From the NCBI RefSeq assembly GCF_037893015.1, contig NC_133663.1, forward strand, positions 1,976,378 through 2,040,377: a stretch of DNA of 64,000 nt, given 5' to 3'. The translations under genes and the position numbers were made by a program. Shown one piece after another: positions 46,601 through 57,800 of the stretch. Source of the DNA: Macrotis lagotis. Its lineage: Eukaryota > Chordata > Mammalia > Peramelemorphia > Peramelidae. The notes beneath the pieces are model-generated. The model was given only the letters and a program-made list of their open reading frames with translations, searched no databases and was not told the origin of the DNA. Every line of letters begins with the position of its first letter. The stretch's first letter is position 1.

Positions 46601-46927
46601 ACTATTAAATCTTTTCTTGGAAAAGAAAAAAAAGGATTGTTTAAATCAGGAAGCAAATTGGGAATAAGCAAAATTTAATTTGGGAGAATTTTCTTCTGCA
46701 AATGATTTAACAGAATTGTTTAGGTCAATTAAAATCAAAGTCAACAGAAAGAAACTGAAGTGGACTGAAAAGATGAAAGCTTTGCAATGAATTAGTACTA
46801 AGCAAGAAAACTGCCATTTGGCAAAGGAGAGAAAATGACTAGTTCTGTAGATAGATTGGGAAACAGAGGGACCGAGAAAGCAAGGTGACCCAAGTGTCCA
46901 ACCAGAGAATAAAAAGAGTGGTGGTTG

Positions 46928-47090
46928 GGGTGGCTAGGTGGCACAGTGGATAGAGCACCAGCCCTAGAGTCAGGAAGGAGTCCCTGAGTTCAAATCTGGC
47001 CTCAGACACTTCATGATGACCTAGCTGTGTGGCCTTGGGCAAGTCACTTAACCCCATTGCCTTGCAAAAACCTATAAAATAAATAATTGA
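46928..47090 (+). repeat. Marsupial tRNA-derived SINE
   Basis: GGGTGGCTAGGTGGCACAGT, AGTTCAAATCTGGCCTCAGA, GACCTAGCTGTGTGGCCTTG and CACTTAACCCCATTGCCTTG, followed by an AAATAAATAA tail. Close to the family consensus. Confidence 0.93.
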
Positions 47091-48448
47091 ATAATTAAAT
47101 AAATAAATAAGTAATCTGACTACAGATTATGAAAATTATGAAAGTGCCCCTGAATTATGTGCATTGGAATTGCATCTTTGGGTCAACTTAATCCCACCAT
47201 ACTCCAGTTTTAAAGTTTTGGGTGTTTTTGCTTTGGCCTTCCTATGCAATACCTAAGATACGGCTATCCGCTAGTTTCGAGGCTCTCAGCGGCCAGCCTC
47301 TTTTTGTGCTCTGAGTGAACTCTTCATTGCATGTGTCAAAGTCCAGAAGGTTATTATTTTCTTCATTTTAAATGATTGTTTCTTGCGCTCGGATGTGTTT
47401 AAACTAGAAAAGAACGACATTGGGTGGACACTTTTGGGAAGGCCTTGGGCGCACTTGAGAAACACTGGCGGTAAATACGTTTACTTGTTGCTATTTATTG
47501 TCAACTAATTGATACTGCAAAAAAAAAACCCTGTACCTTGCTCCTACATTATGATTAGCGAAATTTGCTGTGAGATAAGAGCTCTTGGAGTTGTCGTTTG
47601 AATTGCTGCTTTAAGTTATGGTTAATTCAGTAAATTCATCATTTAGGGGAGATGCCCTTAGTTACTCAAAGGGAGAGTGGTGAGCTGGGAGGAATGCGCG
47701 GTGGCTATAACAAATGGGAAGATTGAGAAGACTGCCCTGTAATGGTTGAATGCTCTTGACTCAGTTTCCCCATTGTGCTAGTTCCTTTCTGAACAGGAAT
47801 GTCTTCTACCTGGTTAAATCTGAACTTGACTCTGACATCTTGTAAATAAGGTGGAACTTTTGTTGTATGATGGGCTGTTCCACAAGGTTTCTATGGCTTA
47901 GAGAAGAGCTAAGGAAATGCTCTGCCTTTTTAGCTGATAAATCAGTCTTTGGGGACTCGGGGCTGAAAGAAGTCTCTTTCCTTCCTTTCATATCAAATTT
48001 CTATAACCACGTGGGGGGGAATCGTAAAGGTTTTTTATAATGAAACGTGTTGCAACAATACTCAAACATCTCTGAGCTACTATCATAGAAGGCAAGTTGA
48101 AGGGCCTGAGGTTGTTTTTACTGCTCGGAATTGGTGGCCGCTCTTTGTTTCAACTTCCTAACTGAAGCAACCAGGAAAATCAGCTCTTTGGCTTGCCATG
48201 CCCTTGCTCATTGGACTGAGTTACAAAATTAGGGTCATGATGTATTATTACATCCTTCTGGGTGATATAAGGAGATTATATGTGGATTATATATTTATAT
48301 TGTGATGTGACAAAGGGTCAAATAAACATAATGGTCCTGGATAATATGTTTATAAAAATGGTTTGATTTTGGAGGTAAATGAGAAGACAGAATAAGGTCA
48401 AGTATTGAACTTCCATCAGGTCCCATCTAAACCTACAGAGATGAATAG

Positions 48449-48540
48449 ATATATGAACATATATATATATATATTGTATGTATATATGCTTATGAACAGA
48501 TATATATATATATTGTATATATATGTATGTGTATATGCTT
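48449..48540. repeat. Tandem AT-rich repeat
   Basis: Two copies of a unit of about 45 bp: GAAC, an (AT)n run, TTGTAT, then ATATGCTTA. The unit probably duplicated by slippage. Confidence 0.8.
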
Positions 48541-48954
48541 ACACTCACAGCCTAAAATATCCAGGTTTCGTTTTAGTGATTGTTTCTAAGTTCTTAGACT
48601 AATTCATTTAATAATTGTAAAGAAAATTTCAAATTCTGTCCTCCCCCCAACCCACCCAATTTGAAGTCTCTCCTTGATTTTTTTTAAGGGATCCGTTTTT
48701 AAGATTCCTCCTTCAGCCTATAAGTCAGCATTATCTAGAGCACATGCAGGGTTCAGGCAAGAGAGGAAGGACAAATGGCACATGCCTGGAAGTCTTCAGA
48801 CTTTCAGGTGAGGTGCAGGAAGCTCAATTTGATGTTCTTTCTACGGTTCTCATGTTTTATCTGGTTAACTCCAGTGTTTGGACTGGTTTTGAACTACGTA
48901 AACTAATGGCCGGAAGAGCAGTGAGATAAGGTTTTGTAATGCCCTCCTAAATCA

Positions 48955-49165
48955 TAATAAATCTTTTTGTTTTCAAATTGAAGATGTTATTTTATTTTTC
49001 CAATTTTCCAAGATCATCTTCCACATTTATCATTTTGTAAGCTTTTGGAGTTCCCCATTTTTCTACTTTCCTCCTTCCCTCCCCCATGTCCATGACAGTG
49101 AACAAGCCATACGGTCATGTTTAACATCCTTCCATATTAGCCATCGTATTCATTATTTCCATTTG
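48955..49165 (-). repeat. Probable L1-type 3' UTR relic
   Basis: TTTTGTAAGCTTTTGGAGTT, CCATTTTTCTACTTTCCTCC and the C/T-rich block resemble marsupial L1 3' UTRs. No coding part was seen, so the family is tentative. Confidence 0.4.
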
Positions 49166-49351
49166 TAGGGTTAAGCAGCAATAAAGTGATTTAGGACCTG
49201 GAAACTGGATCTCCTGGAAGAAAAACCTCTACAAAATAAGGTCCGTTCCAGGGACAGTTAACTAATAGCCCAAGGAAAGAGACCAAAATACTGATTCAGG
49301 GAACAGTATGTCTGAGTTCAATCAGATTGAACTGGACAATTTAGGCAACAG

Positions 49352-49782
49352 TCAAGGACAGCTATGCTGACCCGGCGTTGTCCAGGGAAGATGCTTCCTA
49401 GTAACAGACAGCTCTTCCCAAGGTCCTAGAGCCGGATGCCTTCCATCTTGGTCTTCATACAGCCCCTTACTCTGGTCATCCATACCCCATTCAAAACTAT
49501 GACCCTCCATAGAGTCACAGCCTGGGTGCTGGTGAGGGAAACTCTTCTCTCCATCATCCTCACCCGCATGCCCCACTGGCTGCTAACAACTGCTCTGCAC
49601 TCTTCCAGCTCCGAAGGGTCCACCAGCCCGCAACAGTGAGAACAGTTGAGTTGGTAAAGAGGCACAGGCTTGGTGAATGCCATTGAAGAAGTGGTGTGCC
49701 CCCGTGGCTGGGTTTGGGGCTCACTCTGGAGGCCTACTCTCAGTTCAAGGGGCTGGACCCTGTTAAACCGGCTCATGAGCAT
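49352..49782 (-). pseudogene. Unidentified broken coding-like segment
   Basis: Two overlapping minus-strand frames (49426-49782 and 49352-49576) look protein-like rather than random. The first has SSMAFTKPVPLYQLNCSHCC and LVDPSELEECRAV; the second has SFEWGMDDQSKGLYEDQDGR. The apparent protein passes from one frame to the other near 49570, as in a decayed processed pseudogene. I do not recognise the family and saw no introns or poly(A). Confidence 0.3.
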
Positions 49783-49989
49783 GTCTGCACCTTGCTTGTT
49801 GGCTCAGTTGGGTTGGTCAGAGGATACAAGTAGCGCAAGAGCCCTTAGCAAAATGGCAGTGCCAGGTGCAAACCATCTCCACCCGCTTGGTACTTGCTCT
49901 TCACAAAGCCCCGCTGGGAGAGTCGGCACAGTGAGGTGCAGAGGCCCAGTGTCCCAGGCCCTCTTCTCTACTCCATCTCTAGGTGATCC

Positions 49990-50440
49990 TGACTCCCTCC
50001 TACCTTCCCTCTTGGAGGGAAACATCTTAGTTTCTCAGATTCAGAAATTTAGGAGTTACCCTGGATTCCCATCTCTCCCCTCCACCCCCAATTCAATAGG
50101 GTGCCAAGGTCTTCTCTCCTCCGCCCTGCCCCCATCCTGGTGCAGGCCATCATCACCTCACACCTGGACCTTGGCCATTGCTGCCCCACTTTTCTCCCCA
50201 TTCAGTTCATGCTTCATTTAGCCACTGTCCCTCTCGCCTCCACGGTCAAATACAAAATGCCGTTTGGCATTCAAAGTCCTTCACCACCTGCCCCCTCCCT
50301 CACTTCCCCCATTCACTCTTCGATCTAGCCACCCTGACTTCACCTCATATCCATCCTGGACCAGGCTCCCACCCCCCACCTTTGAGTCCCAACTCAAATC
50401 TCCCTTCCCAAGCTCCAAGGCCTCAGAGGTTGTTGAATAA
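49990..50440 (+). repeat. Ancient interspersed repeat, class uncertain
   Basis: GTGCAGGCCATCATCACCTC, ACAAAATGCCGTTTGGCATT, AAAGTCCTTCACCACCTGCC and CACTCTTCGATCTAGCCACC resemble a repeat common in mammalian genomes. A related piece occurs near 21370-21430. I cannot assign the family name with confidence. Confidence 0.45.
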
Positions 50441-50696
50441 TGGTGCAAGAGTCTGCTGTGGCAGAGGGGGCTGGGGGCCTGGGTTCAGGATCTGCCCAGG
50501 GTGCCCCTCCCATTTCCAGGGCAAACAGCCCTCACAGAGTCAAGATCAGCAAAACAAGAGGTGGGCGAACAGGGTCTTGGAGTCATGAATTCTCATCAGA
50601 CCACCTGCACCCAGCACAGGGTGGGTCCCGTCTTCAGCCTGTGCAGTTTTACTTTTAAAAATTCCTTTTGTCTTCCTTAGCTTGTCATCTGTCTGG

Positions 50697-50815
50697 AATT
50701 TTTTTTGGCAAGGCAATGGGGTTAAGTGACTTGCCCAAGGTCACATAGCTAGGTATTTGTCAAATGTCTAAGGCTGGATTTGAACTCTTATCCACTGCGC
50801 CACCTAGCTGCCCCT
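50697..50815 (-). repeat. Marsupial tRNA-derived SINE (reverse)
   Basis: GGCAAGGCAATGGGGTTAAG, GACTTGCCCAAGGTCACATA, GGATTTGAACTC and CCACTGCGCCACCTAGCTGC. About 30 bp between B-box and head are missing compared with other copies. Confidence 0.92.
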
Positions 50816-50819
50816 CTTT

Positions 50820-51265
50820 GAGAACTTTTTTAAAAAAATTAATTTATTTTGAATTTTACAATCCCCCCACCCCCTCCAGAAGGCAGTCTGTTAACAGTCT
50901 TTCCATTCTTTCTATGGTCTACATTGATCTCAGTTAAATGTGATGAGAGGGAAATGAGATCCTTAAGGAAGAAACATAAAGTCTAAGGGACAGCAAAATT
51001 AAGAGTAAATATAATTTTTTTTTTAAATTAAAGGTAATAATCTTTGGTCTTTGTTCAAACTCCATGGCTTTTTATCTGGATACAGATGGGATTCTCCATT
51101 GCAGACAGCCCCAAATTGTGTCTGATTGTTGCAGTGACAGAACGAGCAAGTCCATCAAGGTGGACCATCACCCCCATCTTGCTAGAGGGTGTACAGTGTT
51201 CTTTTGGTCTGGCTCATCTCACTCAGCTTCAGTTCATGCAAATCCCACCAGGCTTGGGAATTGGC
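50820..51265 (-). repeat. L1 3' UTR fragment
   Basis: Shares blocks with 20070-20770: CAGAAGGCAGTCTG, CTTTGGTCTTTGTTCAAACT, GACAGCCCCAAATTGT, GAGGGTGTACAGTGTTCTTT and CAGTTCATGCA. Same L1 family and strand, truncated before ORF2. Confidence 0.85.
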
Positions 51266-51404
51266 TATTTGCAGGCTCTGGTTGTGTCTGCTGTATTAGC
51301 GGATAAGTGATGCAAAACACAGCCAATATGGTTCTAAGGATAACTCTTCATGGTTCCCAGGGGCTGCTGGTTCCATTGCCAAAGCTACACAAGGGCGGGG
51401 GCGG

Positions 51405-51560
51405 GGTGCACTTTGGAAAGCCTTGGACTTAGTTGGAAGACCTAGGTTCAAATCTAATCTCAGACAAGAGCTGGGCAGATCATCTGACTTGCCTCACTTT
51501 CCTCAAGTAGAAAACAGGAATCACAACACTTATCCTTGAAATGTTCGTAGGCACTTCGCA
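51405..51560 (+). repeat. MIR element
   Basis: GGAAGACCTAGGTTCAAATC and CTCACTTTCCTCAAGTAGAA in MIR order. Confidence 0.75.
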
Positions 51561-52304
51561 GTGCCTGGCTGTCCATTTCCTCCTTCCCACCTGTTGCTGA
51601 AGTTCAAGGGTAGAGCTTGAGAAGCCCTCCCTCCCTCTGACACCAAGCTTGCCTCATCCTTGATCCTACCACGTTGGAGAAAACAAGAACCCAACTCAAC
51701 TCATCCTTGTAAACAGATTGGCCAAACCGTGGTGTTACCCCGACAGCTTGACTACAAGGAGTAAGATCAATTCCAATCCCCAAACTAACCAACAAGAGCT
51801 AACCCCCAAGCCCAAGCAGTCCCGTCGAGTCTCTTAATTCTGACCCCTCCACCCCCACCCCCACGGGAGATTCCAGGTTGATGTTTTATTGCTGTGCTTT
51901 CACTCAACCTCCCACCCCGTCATCAGTGTGGCCTTTGGTCTCCCCGATAGCTGGGCATTTGCTCATTGACAAGTCAAGCCACCATACCTACTTTGTACAG
52001 CCTGTCCCCTTTCCAAATGAATAGGAACTAGTCTGAGCAATGACACCATTGAGCCAAAGGCAGATGAAGTGATCTTCAAAGTTGGTAGCAGCTGATCACA
52101 GGAACTATTTTTTGCAGTCTCACCAATCTTGAATGCATCATTTGAGGGTAATACTCAATAAATAATTTTTATCTTGTTAGGAAATCTTAGAAGGTAACAA
52201 ACATCTTAAAAATATTTTCCTTCCAATGTTAAGGAATTTGCCACCTTCCGTCCCAAAAAACAGAACAAAAAATCCTTAATAACTTCTGCATTCCTTTCTG
52301 AGAG

Positions 52305-52470
52305 GCAGTATGGACTGGTATATAGTGGTGACTTGGGAGTGGGTGCAAATTCTGCTTCAGACCTTTACTAGTAGTGAATCCCAGAATCTCTATCTTTTCC
52401 TGTAAAATGGGGGCCTGAGAATGAAGGGAAAACCATTTGAAAGCCTTTGAACTTTTAAAGTGCTAGAGAG
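52305..52470 (+). repeat. MIR element
   Basis: GAGGCAGTATGGACTGGTAT, AAATTCTGCTTCAGACC and TCTTTTCCTGTAAAATGGGG in MIR order. Confidence 0.75.
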
Positions 52471-53233
52471 GGGTTCTATGACCTCAACAGTCATACGACT
52501 AGATGGTCACACACAAGAGGCTGGGTGGCCAGCCATTCAGCTTGGGGGTCTGCTAGAGGGAAAGGACCTGGGGCCACCATCCCCATATAGGCCGCTCCTC
52601 CCAACACTCTTCAAGGTTCAAAGGCAAGATTCCAGCCTTAGTTTCTGCCTCGAGGCCCTCAGGCATAAGCACATGACTTCAGCACTTCCTGGGGGTGGAG
52701 GCTCCCTCCCGATGGACAGACAGATGCCAAGGGCAGGGCTGCCCTAGAGTCCACTTGGAGTTGCATCTTCACTTGAAGAATCCATTCTTCCTGTGCTCCC
52801 TCTCTTGCGTTTTAGGCCCTTCCTTGGTCCCATTTTAGGGAAGTTCTGAGGATTTGAGGTTCCTCACCTAAAGGGGAAAAGGAATGAAAATGGACTGAAG
52901 TCCAGAATGGGGGCTGCTATCTGCACCAGTGGACACCATGCCCCACTGGTCAAACAATGGGTTTTGGCAATGAACAATTCTGTCTGTCCCAGGATGGTTC
53001 CTTGTCAGATCATTCACCGGACTGAGTGAAGAAATAGCTGGGGACGGATACCCCTGCAGTGCTGTGCCCTCTCTCTTGGGTGAACATCTCTTTTCTCCAG
53101 AGCATGGAGGAGGCGTCCATGGTCTGTCCGGGAGCCTGAACTCAAAAACATGGCAGCTCTGTCCTTGGATGGACCCAAGGGGAGGATGGTGCAGAATTCA
53201 AGACACATACAATGAGTAGGTTGTACAATCAAA

Positions 53234-53239
53234 TTTATT
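53234..53239 (-). promoter_or_regulatory. DLG1: Distal DLG1 poly(A) signal
   Basis: AATAAA on the minus strand, about 1.6 kb past the DLG1 stop codon. Another TTTATT (plus) lies near 53726 and could serve as a proximal site. Confidence 0.55.
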
Positions 53240-53783
53240 AGCTGTTCTCCCCTTTCTGACAAATGGAATGGATGGGGATCATTCTTTATAACTCAATTCT
53301 CATCTGAGAAAAAACAAAGAGGAAGTTGCTGGAAAACATCTATTTACTAAACAATTGACTCCAAAGAAGCAGCGGGCAGCTAGCAGACAGTATAAATAGG
53401 AAGGACCAGAGGGATGTGCTCCTGAAGCCGTCCAAGGGAGTCAAGTCACTGGTGCTGCGCTCGGCCATGGGAGGGGGCTCTGTCCAAGTTAGCTGTGGTC
53501 CGAGCTCAGCACACCATGCATGAGTTCTCTTGTGATTCCTCCCTGAGAAAAGGGAGGACTGGGGCAAGCAGAAAACAAACTGGAACTTTGGGGAGGAAAG
53601 AGGAGAACATGCTCATATCATTTTCTTGCAACTCATTTCCTTCTAAAGATTTTTCCCCAACAACCATACATACCTCTGTTTGCATTTCACATGATTAAGG
53701 AAGATCAATTCTAATTAATATTTATTTTTCAAAACCAAACAAAAAGTTAGGAATAGGTGGTAAAAGAAAAATAGATATTTTTA

Positions 53784-53784
53784 A

Positions 53785-53819
<35 letters not shown>

Positions 53820-53820
53820 C
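53784..53820. repeat. (TA)n(TG)n microsatellite
   Basis: A short TA run passes directly into about 11 TG units, inside the inferred DLG1 3' UTR. Confidence 0.9.
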
Positions 53821-53874
53821 GCAACTATGTAAAGAAAATAGTTACCATAGTTACAGAGTTTTAGTTAAAGAAAG

Positions 53875-53878
<4 letters not shown>

Positions 53879-53906
<28 letters not shown>
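53879..53906. repeat. (TA)n microsatellite
   Basis: About 14 perfect AT units, inside the inferred DLG1 3' UTR. Confidence 0.9.
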
Positions 53907-53909
<3 letters not shown>

Positions 53910-54865
53910 TATTATAACAAAATAGGCAGTTATCATGGGTAAAATACTCGTTAAAATCTGACTCCAAAGAATACATTTGTCATTTTCTGAACCGGGCTCC
54001 TGGGCCACAGCCTAAAGGATGGCTGCGACACTATGGTCCAGTCAGTTCGGCTTTGTCCACATCGAACTTGTCCAACCCTCTGCGTAAAGGGCAAGCTTTC
54101 CTAGCACCTAAACATAGTCTCGATTCAGAAAATGGGATGATCCTTAGCTATAAACAACAGTTGTAAGACACTGTAAATAGTGCTGTACGAGCAAGATTAA
54201 AAACATGGAACATTGTTATCCCTAGCAATTGTGTCAGGAAAAAACAAAGGAAAAAAAAAGACTTTTAAAAAGTAACCCTTGAGAAAATGAATGTCCCTTG
54301 TGAAATTCCGCAAGTTAATGCTGACATTAATTTTGAAATTAAAAAGTGAACAAAGAAAAGCAGAGATTTTCCTTAACTGCCTGGAAAACAAACAAAATCC
54401 CTTTGCTCTGATAAGTAGTCAAATTTGGAAGAAAAAAACCCTTGAAAACGGCATTGCCCAAACCATGCTATTAAAGTAGGCGTGCAAAGTTGCTCACAAT
54501 TTACTAAATCATCGGTTAAGACCATTTTCCTTTCATTTGTTATGAAATTTTAAAAGACTGTATATAAAGCTTTTCTGAAAATCTCTGAAAGTTACTTTCC
54601 CTTAAACATTAAGGAATTGACCACAATTTCCCCATCCCCCCGAAACCCTTAATAGCTGGTCAGGCCATTCCATCTTCAGTTCTGAAAAATGGCAGCAGAC
54701 CAACAGTAATACACGCGAATACAAAGGAGCGAACAGAGAGGGCCAGAAGAGGAGGACCCACAGGGCAGGATGGGTGGCACTGAAAAGAACGCCCCAGGAA
54801 GGCCAAGGAGGCGCAGAGAAGGGGAAGAGGGGAGCAGGGGAGGGGTCCTGGGCAGAAGCTCATCC

Positions 54866-57800
54866 TCATAGCTTCTCCTTTGCTGGAACCCAGATAGAAG
54901 GACCCGCCTGCTCTTCTATGATCTGCTTCACCTGGTTGTAAATGTCTTCCAGTGTGTCTCCCTGCACGATGGCTGCAAGCAAGAGGAAAAGGCATGAATA
55001 GGGGGAGTGGGGGTGGGAGCAGCCTGCGGACCCCTGCATGGAGACCTCGGGGCCCTCAGGTCCTCCCAGCCAATGGGGGAGAGCTATCTGAACAGACCGG
55101 CCGCAGACAGTGGTCAAGGGGCGCATGTGACTGAGGGGGAGACTCTGCTTTAAAACTTGAATTTAATTTGTGAACAAACCAAAGGGGATAGAATTGTATT
55201 CTGAATTTTCCCCACAATTTACAGAGAAAGAATTGATAGAAAACAAAATTACCAGCATAGGAAAGAAAAGTAAAGCTTTCTGTTGTCTCATAAAGGTGGG
55301 GAAACAAAAGGAAATTTCAGATGAAAAATGGACTATGGGGCCACATTTCTACGTTAAGAAGCTCAGAGGCTGGCTGGTCTGGTTCGGTTGCCATCAAATA
55401 CTAAACTGCAGGAATGCTGGGGGTGGAACCAAGATGGTGACATGAAGGGATCAAATCTTAGGAGCTCTCTGATTAAAAACTCATAAACTAAGGACTCTCA
55501 CTAAACTTTTGAGAGACAGAACCCACAGAGGGACCTAGTGAGGCAGTTCTCCTACTCAAGGTAACCTGGAAAAGAGCAGAAAGGCTCTGTTCCCCGGGGT
55601 CGGAGGGGCGGCCCACCAGAGGGGTGGCCTGCCAGGGCCAAAGAACTTCAGCCTCCTGGAGGCAGCCCCAGGGCGTTGGGAGCTGCGGCTCACAGCAGCG
55701 GGGGAGTCTCCTGAGCTGCACCCCGGGGAGCACCGGCACAAAGTGGGGGAACAGCGGAGGAACCTCTGCCAGAGCGAGCATGTGGAGCCCAGCCCTCAGG
55801 GCACACAGGGAGCAGCCCAGATCTGGAAACAGAAGCAGGCAGAGCTGGTAAGCAGGAGCCCCCAGGGCATGAGCCCATTGAGCTAAGGGAGGGCAGTGAA
55901 GAGAGAGACTGCCGAGCTCTGTCCTCTGCCCCTGGAACAGGACTCTGGGGTTCTGACCACATTCAGATCCTGATCACAGTCTAGGCTCCCCCATAGAACA
56001 ACAGGGCCCCCCCACCTCGGCCCCGTGGCAGAGGGGGGTGCTTATGGTCATTCACAGACCAGGAGGGAGGACAGAGCCTCATACACTGAGACCCTTGTGG
56101 GAGTGTCCCAAAAGCTCAGGAAGCACCCCAAAACCAGGCTCAGGCTGGGAAAATGAGCAAGCAGAGAAATAAGAGAAAGACTATTGAGAAATATTTTGCA
56201 AATGAGCCCAAGAAGGATCAAAATACTCAGTCTGAAGATGAGGAAGCACAAGCTCCTGCATCTAAAGACTCCAAGAAAAACAGAAATTGGGCTCAGGCTA
56301 TGATAGAGCTCAAAAAAGACTTTGAAAATCAAATGAGGGAGTTGGAAGAAAAACTGGGAAAAGAAAGGAGAGAGATGCAGGAAAAACATGAAAATGAAGT
56401 CAGCAGCCTAGTCAAGGAAATCCAAAAAAATGCTGAAGAAAATAGCATGCTAAAAACCAGCTTAGGCCAAATGGATAAAACAGTTCAAAAAGTTATTGAG
56501 AAGAATGCTTTAAAAAGTAAAATTGGCCAGATGGAAAAAGAGATAAGAAAACTCTCTGAGGAGAACAAATCCTTCAGACAAAGAATAGAATTCAGGGAGA
56601 TTGATGAATTTACCAGAAATCAGGAATCAATCCTTCAAAACCAAAAAAATGAAAAGTTAGAAGAAAATGTGAAATATCTTATTGAAAAAACAACTGATAT
56701 GGAAAACAGACTTAGGAAAGATAATTTGAAAATTATTAGAATACCTGAAAGTCATGATCAGGAAAAGAGCCTTGACATCATTTTCAAAGAATTACTACAC
56801 GAAAATTGCCCTGATATTCTAGAAGCAGAGGGAAAAATAGAAATGGAGAGAATCCACCAATCCCCCAGAGAAAGAGATCACAAAAAACCAACCCCCAGGA
56901 ATATTATAGCCAAGTTCCAGAACTCCCAAGTCAAAGAGAAAATATTACAAGCAGCCAGAAGGACACAGTTCAAATATCGTGGAGCTGCAGTCAGGATCAC
57001 ACAGGACTTAGCAGCAACTACATTGGAAGCTCGTAGGGCTTGGAATACAATATACCAGAAGGCAAAAGAGCTTAGAATGCAGCCAAGAATGAACTACCCA
57101 GCAAGGCTGAATGTCTTCTTCCAGAGAAAAAGATGGACTTTCAATGAACCAGGGGAATTTCAAAGGTTCCTTTTGGAATGGCCAGAGCTGAACAGAAGGT
57201 TTGATCTTCAGATACAGGCCTCAGGTGAAGCATGGAGATTGGAGGAGAGGGGGAAATATAAGGGACTTAATGAGGATGAACTGCATGTATTCCTGCATAG
57301 AAAAATGACACTGATAATACTCATATGAACCGTCTCAGTTAATAGAGCAGGTAGAGGGAGCTTTTATAGTTGAAGCACAGGAGAAAGCTGAATTCAAAGA
57401 CAAAATATGGTGTAAAAATGGAGTCAATAGGGGAAAAAAAGGGAAATGGAATGGGAGAAAGAAAAAGGAGAGGGGGAATAGTCCAAGATATTTCACATAA
57501 TAAGATTTTTTTTTATTACAATGAGCTATTGCAATGATATGGAAGGGGGGAGGCAAGGGGGAATGAGGGAACCTTTGCTTTCATCAGAGATGGCTAGGAG
57601 AGGAAACAGCAAATATATTCAATGGGGTATAGACATCTGGAGTAAGAAGGAGCGGGGAGCAGGGGGAAGGGGTGGGGATGTGAATAAAGGAGGAGAAGAT
57701 GGACCATGGGGGGAGAGTGGCCAGATATAACACATTTTCTTTCTTACTTCTTGCAAGGGGCTGGGATTGGATGGCCTGCCCAGGACCATAGGGCCAGGTA

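Larger units (their letters stand above)
39450..53230. other. MELTF-DLG1 intergenic region, no gene supported
   Basis: About 14 kb between the MELTF promoter and the DLG1 3' UTR. Frames up to 302 codons (40333-41241, minus) exist but resemble no protein and have no splice context. I recognise MIR, SINE and L1 relics (listed separately) and AT-rich unique sequence at 44140-44940 and 47110-48950. Stretches 39450-42330 and 42530-45610 hold nothing I can name. Confidence 0.6.
53240..54865 (-). other. DLG1: DLG1 3' UTR (inferred)
   Basis: From the stop at 54866-54868 to the distal hexamer. It is AT-rich and carries two microsatellites: (TA)n(TG)n at 53784-53820 and (TA)n at 53879-53906. Confidence 0.6.

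Noticed and set aside
45880-48400. Endogenous retrovirus or LTR
   Set aside because: AT-rich unique sequence was considered. No paired long repeats, primer-binding site or retroviral protein motif was seen.
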